Assembly (NCBI GenBank): GCA_002508705.1
Contig: DAYL01000024.1
Span: forward strand, 69,332 to 79,316
DNA: 9,985 nt
From: Methanoculleus sp. UBA374
GTDB lineage: Archaea; Halobacteriota; Methanomicrobia; Methanomicrobiales; Methanoculleaceae
Reading direction: 5' to 3'
Below are positions 1 through 5,559 of this stretch, one piece after another; positions within the stretch are counted from its first letter, which is position 1, and the number at the start of each line of letters is the position of its first letter. A model generated the notes under the pieces. It had not been told where the DNA came from and searched no databases. It saw only the letters and a program-made list of their open reading frames with translations. A program made the position numbers and the translations under genes.

Positions 1-282
1 CGGCTCCTCTCTGGGTATCGCCACGCGGGGGAGGGATCGGGAGGGGGATGCCCCCTCCCGGCTGAGGTGTTTCGGGATCATCTCATTGAGAAATTGCTGA
101 TCGCCGACTTCGGTTCCGTATTGCCTGAGGTTCAGGTACCCGAGCATCCCTACCGACGTTCCGAAGCTGGCTCCGCCCCGCTCACCGACAGGGACGGTCT
201 TCCTTGACGGCACCGATCCCGATCCGCTGACGCCGCAAACCAGCAACGATGTCAACCTCGCCCAGATCGGGCGCGCCATCAT
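1..282 (-). other. Open reading frame running off the left edge, possible gene fragment
   Basis: A minus-strand frame is open from an ATG-ATG pair at 282-277 to the window edge, about 94 codons without a stop. The part encoded by about 40-195 looks protein-like, with segments such as GGASFGTSVGMLGYLNL and YGTEVGDQQFLNEMIPKHLS and a high third-position GC content. The first 30 codons (about 195-282) are less convincing and oppose the coding-like plus-strand frame starting near 194. I do not recognise the family and see no ribosome binding site before the ATG pair. It could be the remains of a gene whose 5' end was replaced, or a chance frame opposite other debris. The sequence beyond position 1 would decide. 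Confidence 0.25.
38..60. repeat. Strong GC hairpin
   Basis: The arms CGGGAGGGGG (38-47) and CCCCCTCCCG (51-60) are perfect inverted complements, giving a 10-bp stem with a 3-base loop (ATG). No oligo-T tract follows on either strand, so it does not look like a standard terminator. It sits in the gene-poor left region, where it may be a leftover terminator or a dispersed palindromic element. Confidence 0.6.
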
Positions 283-535
283 CCTCGGCGCGGTCTTCGG
301 GGAGACCGGGACACAGGACGGGTTCTTCTACGGACCGATCGGGGAAGAGACCACTTCGTCGCCCTGCTACACGGTCGGTCATATCGTTATCCTCAGACCG
401 TTCTGGAACAGGTTCATCGGTGACCTCCCGGAAGACCTCGGGAACTCGCCGGAATATTCGAAAGAACACCAGTTTCTCCCTTTTCCGGGACCTCCGAACG
501 CTCCCGCTCAATCGAGAGTGAGAAGGCTCCGGTGA
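194..535 (+). pseudogene. Startless coding remnant, unknown family
   Basis: This plus-strand frame is open from 101 to the TGA at 533-535, but from 101 onward it has no ATG, GTG or TTG except a GTG five codons before the stop. From 194 the translation looks like a real protein: TVFLDGTDPDPLTPQ, then NLAQIGRAIILGAVFGETG, DGFFYGPIG and VILRPFWNRFIGDLPEDL. Its third codon positions are strongly GC-rich, as in the intact genes here. Before about 190 the frame loses this character; the adjacent frame (open from 1 to the TGA at 205-207) could supply an upstream part if a frameshift lies near 190. I infer a truncated or frameshifted gene. The family is not recognised. A normal gene using a rare start is possible but has no supporting signal. 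Confidence 0.45.
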
Positions 536-553
536 AGCGCCCTTGCCTGTGAG

Positions 554-559
554 AAAAAA
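554..559 (-). terminator. Oligo-T terminator of the frh operon
   Basis: Read on the minus strand, a run of six T (CTCTTTTTTCTC) begins 8 bases after the frhB stop codon. Oligo-T tracts without a strong hairpin are the usual termination signal in archaea, and this one fits the end of the frhADGB transcript. Confidence 0.55.
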
Positions 560-566
560 GAGAGTT

Positions 567-1454
567 TCAGGGAGACTCGTAGGGGTTCCGGAGACCCTTG
601 GGGGTTCCGTCCGCCTTGAGACCTATCGTCTTACGAGCGTCCACGTTCTTCTGGTTCTTCGTGATCTTCTCCGTGGCGAGCTTCTTTACGAGGTCGAGGC
701 CGGGCTTGACCTCGCCGATAGGCTTCGTCTCGAAGTAACCGGCGGCGATGGCGCCGTCCCAGACCGTGTTGCCCTTCGTGCTCCGGACAAAGACCGTGCT
801 CCAGCCGTCGGGGCTGCCCACGGAGCCGCTGGAGATGTCGGCGAGGTTCGCGACGTAGTCCAGGCAGACGTGGCAGCCGGGCTGCACGTACTTGTGGATC
901 AACTTCAAGGGCATCTGGCTGATTGCACCGCGTTCGGTGTAGACCGTGAACTTGCCCTTGCCGATGTCCATCTTCTTGACGGACTCCATCTTCTGGTTGC
1001 AGTGGTCCTCGACCATGGCCTCGAGCGCCTGGTAGGAGAGGTTCTCCATGCAGAAGATGCCGAGCGCGAGCGCGATCTTATCGTCGACGTCCCGCATGCC
1101 GATCGGGTAGACCTGGGCCTTCCGGGTCGCCTGCATCTGGCAGGGCGTCCCGACGATGCCGACTCTGTCGAGACCGTAGCTGCGGGTCGCCTCCTTGATC
1201 AGGTAGAGGTTCGGGCTGATGGTGTAGCGCGTTCCGGCGGCGGCCAGGAGTTCGGCCTTCGTGGTCGCGACCACGGGCTGGGGTCTCCAGGGCTCGTCGC
1301 TCTGGCCCGCGACGATGGCACCGTCGATGATGCCCTCTTCGAGCGCATAGGCAAAGAGCGTCGTGATGATGCCGCCGTCCTGGGACTTCTTCAGGATGTC
1401 CCTGTCGGTCGAACGCGCCGAGATTACGGACTTGTAGTTACCGAGTACGTCCAT
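567..1454 (-). CDS. frhB: Coenzyme F420 hydrogenase beta subunit FrhB
   Basis: FrhB is the FAD and [4Fe-4S] subunit of the cytoplasmic F420-reducing hydrogenase; it passes electrons from FrhG to coenzyme F420. The 295-residue protein matches the family's usual 280-290 residues. Typical segments are SQDGGIITTL near residue 24, GIVGTPCQMQATRK at 99-112, GIFCMENL at 132-139 and CHVCLDYVANLAD from 194. Cys105, Cys135, Cys194 and Cys197 are candidate cluster ligands. I chose the ATG at 1454 over one at 1490: the upstream one would overlap frhG by 26 bases, whereas 1454 gives the family-like N-terminus MDVLGNYKSV and has GAGGTGA five bases ahead. That binding site overlaps the frhG stop codon, so the two genes are probably translationally coupled. 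It is the last gene of the operon. Confidence 0.95.
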   Translation of the reverse strand: MDVLGNYKSVISARSTDRDILKKSQDGGIITTLFAYALEEGIIDGAIVAGQSDEPWRPQPVVATTKAELLAAAGTRYTISPNLYLIKEATRSYGLDRVGIVGTPCQMQATRKAQVYPIGMRDVDDKIALALGIFCMENLSYQALEAMVEDHCNQKMESVKKMDIGKGKFTVYTERGAISQMPLKLIHKYVQPGCHVCLDYVANLADISSGSVGSPDGWSTVFVRSTKGNTVWDGAIAAGYFETKPIGEVKPGLDLVKKLATEKITKNQKNVDARKTIGLKADGTPKGLRNPYESP

Positions 1455-1464
1455 CTTTCTCACC

Positions 1465-2424
1465 TCACTGCATGGCTCCCTTGATGGCACCCATGATGCC
1501 CTCGTAGTTGTTCATGACGTCGAAGTTGAACCAGCTCCGCGGGCACTGCGCGTAGCAGGCGCCGCATTTGATGCACTGGTCGCGGTTCACATTCGGCTTG
1601 CCGTACTCCATGGTCACGGCCCGGACCGGGCAGGTGCCGGCGCAGGTTCCGCATCCCATGCAGAGCCCCTGGTTGATGACATCGTACATCAGGTCGCAGC
1701 CGCATGCCGTATCACCGCGCTGTGCAAGCTGCATCAGCGGCGTCAGGTAAGCGGTTGCAAGGTTCTTCTGCTCGTCGTTGCCTTTCAGGAGCAGGTAGGC
1801 CATGACGGCGATGTTCCTGACGGCCTGGGGGCACGGGGGACAGGACGGCAGGTAGAGGTCGACGTCGACGATCTCGCTGATCGGCACGAACGCCTCCTGA
1901 CCGGGTTGGTTCCACTGGCCGCCACGGCAGAACCGCGTTATGTTACCGTAAGCCGCACAGGCGCCGTAGGCGACGAGCACCTTCGACTTCTCCCTTGCTT
2001 CTTTCAGTTCCTCTACCGAGAGTTTGTCGTCCAGACAGCACGACCCCTCGACCAGGCACACGTCCATCTCGGGGACGTGGCGCACATCGACCAGTGTCAG
2101 TGCATAGACCAGGTCCGCATAGTCATCGAGCAGCTTGAAGAGACCCTCGTAGTTATCCGCAAGCGTCACGAGGCATCCCGTACATCCGCTCAGGTGTAAT
2201 TCACCTATCGAAATCTTTTCTGCCACAGGCTTTTCCTCCTTTTGTACAACTTCCACCTTTTCTTCTACAATCACATCAGAGGGCTTCACCGCGGGCTTCG
2301 CGTGCGGCCGGATCGCCGCAGGCTTCACCTCAGGATTGCTCTCCGGGTTTCTTCCCGGCATCTCTGCCGGCTTCTCCCGGCGACGCCCAAAGATGCGTTC
2401 CTTGATGGTTGATAGCAGCCCCAT
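1465..2424 (-). CDS. frhG: Coenzyme F420 hydrogenase gamma (small) subunit FrhG, with N-terminal extension
   Basis: FrhG is the electron-transferring small subunit of F420-reducing [NiFe] hydrogenase and carries three [4Fe-4S] clusters. The hydrogenase small-subunit core starts near residue 70. Cys81 and Cys84 (SGCTGCLV), Cys156 (GACAAYG) and Cys195 (LPSCPPCP) are proximal-cluster candidates. Two ferredoxin motifs follow: Cys255/258/261/265 and Cys284/287/290/294. From the ATG at 2424 the protein has 319 residues, about 65 more than the core needs. The extra part begins with a basic stretch, MGLLSTIKERIFGRRREK, and continues as a Pro/Lys/Glu-rich linker. A GTG at 2226 (Val67) preceded by AAGGAGG would give a 253-residue protein of ordinary length. 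The ATG start overlaps frhD by 95 bases and has only a weak GGGGT upstream. The function is certain; the start is not. Confidence 0.95.
   Translation of the reverse strand: MGLLSTIKERIFGRRREKPAEMPGRNPESNPEVKPAAIRPHAKPAVKPSDVIVEEKVEVVQKEEKPVAEKISIGELHLSGCTGCLVTLADNYEGLFKLLDDYADLVYALTLVDVRHVPEMDVCLVEGSCCLDDKLSVEELKEAREKSKVLVAYGACAAYGNITRFCRGGQWNQPGQEAFVPISEIVDVDLYLPSCPPCPQAVRNIAVMAYLLLKGNDEQKNLATAYLTPLMQLAQRGDTACGCDLMYDVINQGLCMGCGTCAGTCPVRAVTMEYGKPNVNRDQCIKCGACYAQCPRSWFNFDVMNNYEGIMGAIKGAMQ
2224..2240 (-). promoter_or_regulatory. Possible internal ribosome binding site and GTG start in frhG
   Basis: On the minus strand, AAGGAGG is followed after 8 bases by GTG (2226-2224), in frame with frhG. 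Initiation here would give VAEKISIGELHLSG, the normal beginning of the FrhG core. The GGAGG also falls in Lys-Glu-Glu codons, so coincidence is possible. It may be the true start, or a second start giving a short isoform. Confidence 0.4.
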
Positions 2425-2890
2425 ATTCTACCCCAATTTCTTCCAGTACGATACGCACTGTTTTGGGAATGGCCTCCTCAACCTCCTCAGTGAGCCCTAG
2501 TTCAAACTCCTGGCTCGCGACACGCTTGGGCTGACACGCGATGATCGTGATGTCGACGGTATCCTTTAATCGCTGTAACGGCTCGGAAAGGTCCCATGAA
2601 TGGGCATCCCGGTAGGCGCCCGGCGGCAGGTCTTCGGGCCGGAGCTTCGTCACATCACCGGGATTGGCGCCGAAATCGGCGATATCGATGATGAGCAGCT
2701 TCTTCACCGGCACCTCTGTATCTTCCATCAGGGTGAAGAGGAAGTGAGGGGCGCCAAGGCCGGCATCGATCACCTTGACGTTGTCGGGCAGTTGTAACTT
2801 CTTGAGCTCTTCGACGACTGCAGGACCGAACCCGTCGTCTCCGAAGAGAGGGTTTCCGCATCCTGCGATCACGATCTCACGAAATAGCAT
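2330..2890 (-). CDS. frhD: Hydrogenase maturation protease FrhD
   Basis: FrhD belongs to the HycI/HybD endopeptidase family, which removes the C-terminal tail of the [NiFe] large subunit after nickel insertion; its substrate here would be FrhA. The N-terminus has the family motif AGCGNPLFGDDGFGP (residues 9-23). By comparison with HybD, the likely nickel-sensing residues are Asp19, Asp69 (LLIIDIADFG) and His97 (RDAHSWDL). At 186 residues it is longer than the roughly 155-165 I expect for this family; residues 156-186, rich in Gly, Lys and Glu, lie over the start of frhG in another frame. The ATG is 10 bases after the frhA stop with only a weak GTGAG upstream, so translation probably depends on coupling to frhA. 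Confidence 0.93.
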   Translation of the reverse strand: MLFREIVIAGCGNPLFGDDGFGPAVVEELKKLQLPDNVKVIDAGLGAPHFLFTLMEDTEVPVKKLLIIDIADFGANPGDVTKLRPEDLPPGAYRDAHSWDLSEPLQRLKDTVDITIIACQPKRVASQEFELGLTEEVEEAIPKTVRIVLEEIGVEYGAAINHQGTHLWASPGEAGRDAGKKPGEQS

Positions 2891-2900
2891 GCGTGTACGC

Positions 2901-4268
2901 TCACTGAATGAGTTTCTGGGCCACTAATCTCTTGTCTTCGTCGATCACCAGCATGTGCGTCGCACAGGAGACGCAGGGGTCATATCCACGCATGACGACT
3001 TCCGCAAGCCGCCAGGGTGCACCCTCAAGCGCACGGCTGCAGGTGGGGAAGTTCCAGGTGGTCGGGACGAGCATCGAGAAGTACTGCACCCGGCCGTCCT
3101 TGACCCGGGCCAGGTGGACATCCGTGCCACGGGGCGCTTCGTTTGCGGCCCATCCAAGGGAGCCGTCACCCTGCGGGATAGGGTCCGCAAGCACCGGTCC
3201 GGAGGTGTCGAGCGCGTCGAGCGCGTCGATGATCCCGTAAGCGGTCTCGGGGAACTCCATCTGGCGAGCGATCTGGAGGCCGATGGTGCCCTTCTCGTCG
3301 TAGTTCTTGAATATGGCCTGGCGTGCGCGTGGCCCGACCTCGATCGGCTGGCCGTCGTAGAGCGGGACGCCGGTGCAGGCTTCCATCTGGGGCCAAGCTT
3401 TGTTTCCTACGGGGGTAGTGCCACCGACCGGGTAGTTCGGGTCGGCCTCGTCAATCTCCACCTCGCCCATGTACCAGTCCCAGGGGCGGACTTCGGTGAA
3501 CCGCTCGGGGAACCAGGTTGGGTTCTCATCGAGGCTGGAGCTGCCGTAGACCGGTGCAGTGGCCATGTAGCCCTGGTTGTGGTAGCCGAGGTCCTTCGGG
3601 ATCGGGACTTCGACGCCGCCGACTTCGGCCCAATCGCGCCTCTGATAGTTCCGGAAGACCGCGATCATGAACTCCATCTGCTGCTGCGTGAGAGCCCGGG
3701 CTTCCTTTGCGAGGTCGTAAATCTTCGCCTTCGCCCGCGGGCTGATGTTTCGGTACATGCCACCGACACGGGGGTTGCTCGGGTGGATGGCCTCTCCGCC
3801 GACGATCTCGCCGATCGTCTGGCCGATCTCACGGATGCGCTGGATCCGGAGGGCAACGCTCCTGACCGGTTCTTCTTTGGTGAACGGGTTGATCTTCATG
3901 TCGGTTCCGGGGATGTACATGTCCGGAAGGGCCAGGATGTTATGCAGGGCATGGCTGTGCATCCTGTTGGCACATTGCAGGATGTAACGCAGGAGTTTTG
4001 CGTCCTCGGGGATCTCGCACCCGATGGAAGCTTCCATTGCCTCAGTTGCTGCCAGGGTGTGCGCAATAGGACATATACCGCAGACGCGCGATGCAATCTT
4101 CGGAACCTGATCCATCGTCTTGCCGATGGCGAGCTTCTCGACACCCCTCACCGGGGTGATGCTGAGCCAGTCTCCACGCTCGACGATGCCGTCATCGTTG
4201 ACCTTCAGAACGAGCTTCGAGTGGCCTTCGTGTCTCGTTGTTGGGGATATCTCTACAACTTTCGACAA
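2901..4268 (-). CDS. frhA: Coenzyme F420 hydrogenase alpha (large) subunit FrhA
   Basis: FrhA is the catalytic [NiFe] subunit, where H2 is split for F420 reduction in the cytoplasm. Both nickel-binding motifs are intact: RVCGICPIAH at 61-70 (Cys63, Cys66) and DPCVSCATH at 430-438 (Cys432, Cys435). Both C-terminal cysteines are encoded as TGC and TGT, so this is not a selenocysteine enzyme. A 17-residue tail follows His438 and is the expected target of FrhD. Near the N-terminus, RHEGH holds the conserved glutamate (Glu14). The length of 455 residues is close to that of Methanosarcina FrhA. The start is TTG at 4268: GAGGCGAT lies just upstream, no in-frame ATG or GTG fits, and MSKVVEISPTTRHEGH is the expected N-terminus. 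It is the first gene of frhADGB. Confidence 0.97.
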   Translation of the reverse strand: MSKVVEISPTTRHEGHSKLVLKVNDDGIVERGDWLSITPVRGVEKLAIGKTMDQVPKIASRVCGICPIAHTLAATEAMEASIGCEIPEDAKLLRYILQCANRMHSHALHNILALPDMYIPGTDMKINPFTKEEPVRSVALRIQRIREIGQTIGEIVGGEAIHPSNPRVGGMYRNISPRAKAKIYDLAKEARALTQQQMEFMIAVFRNYQRRDWAEVGGVEVPIPKDLGYHNQGYMATAPVYGSSSLDENPTWFPERFTEVRPWDWYMGEVEIDEADPNYPVGGTTPVGNKAWPQMEACTGVPLYDGQPIEVGPRARQAIFKNYDEKGTIGLQIARQMEFPETAYGIIDALDALDTSGPVLADPIPQGDGSLGWAANEAPRGTDVHLARVKDGRVQYFSMLVPTTWNFPTCSRALEGAPWRLAEVVMRGYDPCVSCATHMLVIDEDKRLVAQKLIQ

Positions 4269-4293
4269 ATATATCGCCTCATTCCGATATTAT

Positions 4294-4326
4294 GGTGTTC
4301 AAAACACTATACCGGTGTTACCACAC
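4294..4326. repeat. Paired GGTGTT repeats in the frhA leader
   Basis: GGTGTT occurs at 4294-4299 and 4314-4319, exactly 20 bases apart (about two helix turns). Each is followed by an inverted partner: GTGTT-CAA-AACAC at 4295-4307 and GTGT-TACC-ACAC at 4315-4326. Two similar small dyads on one helix face could bind a regulator, but the elements are short and may be chance. Confidence 0.3.
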
Positions 4327-4341
4327 AATTTAGTACTGGAA

Positions 4342-4357
4342 ACGTACGTGCGTACGT
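4342..4357. promoter_or_regulatory. Palindrome upstream of frhA, possible operator
   Basis: ACGTACG-TG-CGTACGT is an inverted repeat of two perfect 7-base arms with a 2-base centre. If the TATA-like box at 4384-4391 is used, transcription would start near 4360 and this dyad would lie in the first 20 bases of the frh transcript, a common place for an archaeal repressor site. It is a GC-containing island in AT-rich DNA. The bound regulator, if any, is unknown. Confidence 0.45.
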
Positions 4358-4383
4358 CAAGAAGGATTATGATAGAAACAGAG

Positions 4384-4397
4384 TTTATAACTTTCGT
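4384..4397 (-). promoter_or_regulatory. Candidate frhA promoter (BRE and TATA box)
   Basis: Read on the minus strand, CGAAAG (BRE-like) directly precedes TTATAAAC (TATA-like). The expected start, about 25 bases downstream, is near 4360, giving a leader of about 90 nucleotides that contains the palindrome and the strong frhA ribosome binding site. This assignment rests on consensus alone. Confidence 0.45.
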
Positions 4398-4475
4398 TTC
4401 AGTGCATTCTCAAATATTACGAATTTTTGAAGTTGTAACACTCCAAATTGGATATCATTACCAAATATAATTGCT

Positions 4476-4482
4476 AAAAAAA
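4476..4482 (-). terminator. Oligo-T terminator of mptA
   Basis: A run of seven T on the minus strand (ATTATTTTTTTAGC) lies 11 bases after the mptA stop codon. It is a typical archaeal oligo-T signal and suggests that mptA and frhA are separate transcripts although they share a strand. Confidence 0.5.
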
Positions 4483-4493
4483 TAATTATCTAA

Positions 4494-5432
4494 TTATATA
4501 TCTTCATCCATCTCGGCAACAAGTTCAGCTATCGTTGCCTTCCGCTCCGCGTATGCGTTGTGCTGGTGGATACTCTCCTCATTCGTCTGTTTAAGGGTAA
4601 CCACGGAGTCCCCCGGGAGATACCGGAACTGCGTGATCACCTTGCGGGCCATCTCGCGGACGCAGTCCTCGACGAACCGCGGATTTTTGTGGGCTTCCAT
4701 CACCACGTAACTCTCGTCGCCCCGCTTGAGGAGCTCATAGATCCGCGCACTCATGGAGTCCTTGAGGATCTTGATGATCTTCTCAAGGCTGACGTGCTGG
4801 TCGTCGTCGGTCTCGATGCTGAGGAATCCCCGGCCGCGCTGGTTGTGCGTGGCCATCGGCACTTCGTCGAAGAACGCATTGATCTTGTCCTCTTCCATGC
4901 CGAGGTTTTCAAGGACATGCAGGGCGTGGTCCTTCATGATGTTCTGGGCGCACGGACAGGCGGTCATCCCGGTCACTTCGGCACCGATGCTCTTTCGGAT
5001 GATCGGGCATCCGTCGTTCCTCTGGGCTATTGCGCGGGCGTGGACGTTCACGACCTCATGGCAGCTCGTCTCGCTTACCGGCGTCTCCCGCCGGACCATG
5101 AACTTGCTCCGCATCCGGACTTCAGTCCGCTCCGCGTACTCGTGGCGGTCAAGGAGTTTTCTCGCTACGGCGCTGCAAAGTTCTTCGATCTCCTTGACGT
5201 CTCCGTCGATGGCCTGCTGCAACACATCGTCGATGACCTCGAAGTTCCGGGAGAGGTTTGCGCCTTTGAGGCTTCCGGGGAGGTCAACAAAAACGTCGAA
5301 CTTGGAGATAAAAATGACCGGTCGCTTGCCGGGTCGGGCGACTTCAACAAGTTTTTGGACGTTTTTTACACCCACCCTGGTCAGGTTGATACGGACCTCC
5401 GGCAGGCTGGACTGGACATCTGGCAGTTCCAT
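4494..5432 (-). CDS. mptA: GTP cyclohydrolase MptA (archaeal, FolE2-type)
   Basis: MptA converts GTP to 7,8-dihydroneopterin 2',3'-cyclic phosphate, the first step to the pterin of tetrahydromethanopterin; the characterised archaeal enzyme is Fe(II)-dependent. The 312 residues match the family length. Recognisable parts are LPEVRINLTRVGVKN at 10-24, GMTACPCAQN at 155-164 with Cys159 as a probable metal ligand, MATHNQRGRG at 193-202 (His196), the segment around AHKNPRFVEDCVRE at 247-260, and SIHQHNAYAERKA at 287-299. The ATG at 5432 is supported by GAGGAT seven bases upstream. It lies upstream of frhA on the same strand, separated by 225 bases and a T tract, so co-transcription is unlikely. 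The nearby Frh and MptA both serve C1 metabolism, but a regulatory link is not shown. Confidence 0.95.
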   Translation of the reverse strand: MELPDVQSSLPEVRINLTRVGVKNVQKLVEVARPGKRPVIFISKFDVFVDLPGSLKGANLSRNFEVIDDVLQQAIDGDVKEIEELCSAVARKLLDRHEYAERTEVRMRSKFMVRRETPVSETSCHEVVNVHARAIAQRNDGCPIIRKSIGAEVTGMTACPCAQNIMKDHALHVLENLGMEEDKINAFFDEVPMATHNQRGRGFLSIETDDDQHVSLEKIIKILKDSMSARIYELLKRGDESYVVMEAHKNPRFVEDCVREMARKVITQFRYLPGDSVVTLKQTNEESIHQHNAYAERKATIAELVAEMDEDI

Positions 5433-5559
5433 TACAAATCCTCAAGTAATGTATAAGGTATAAGGTTTCTCTTCATTAACCTTAAAATAACCTTCCCTGC
5501 AACCGGAGCTCCCTATATAAGATTTATCTGGTTTGCTGTTCAATCAGAAGTGAGAACAT
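5433..5559. promoter_or_regulatory. Divergent promoter region between mptA and ilvC
   Basis: For ilvC on the plus strand, CTATATAAG at 5513-5521 is a good TATA box; the start would fall near 5543, leaving a short leader with GTGAG before the ATG. For mptA on the minus strand, GGTTATTTTAAGG (5480-5492) is a TATA-like candidate giving a leader of about 25 bases with GAGGAT before the ATG. A 7-base tandem repeat, GTATAAG twice at 5451-5464, lies in the mptA leader area and could be another TATA candidate or a regulator site. Confidence 0.5.

Noticed and set aside
182..511. Minus-strand frame of 109 codons in the left region
   Set aside because: It is very Arg/Glu/Asp/Val-rich and exactly opposite the protein-like plus-strand remnant, so it is most likely its shadow.
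543..1484. Plus-strand open frame of 313 codons opposite frhB
   Set aside because: It mirrors the frhB codon structure, has an Asp/Arg/Leu/Val-rich composition and no motif; frhB on the other strand is certain.
2941..2985. Possible selenocysteine in the C-terminal nickel motif of FrhA
   Set aside because: The two motif positions are TGC and TGT; no in-frame TGA occurs, so this is a cysteine enzyme.
3207..3229. Tandem 9-base repeat GTCGAGCGC in frhA
   Set aside because: It encodes the ALDALD segment of FrhA with repeated common codons and has only two full copies, so it is ordinary coding sequence.
567..4268. Unknown multi-gene redox system
   Set aside because: All four genes match the known frhADGB order, with intact Ni-Fe, Fe-S, protease and FrhB signatures. 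Only the FrhG and FrhD extensions are unusual.
2955..4430. Plus-strand open frame of 491 codons opposite frhA
   Set aside because: It is antisense to the fully recognisable FrhA, contains no family motif, is rich in Asp, Arg and Val as expected for the complement of GC-rich codons, and extends into the AT-rich gap without a binding site. It is a shadow frame.
4560..5456. Plus-strand open frame of 298 codons opposite mptA
   Set aside because: It is complementary to an intact MptA with conserved metal-site motifs; the composition is that of a shadow frame.
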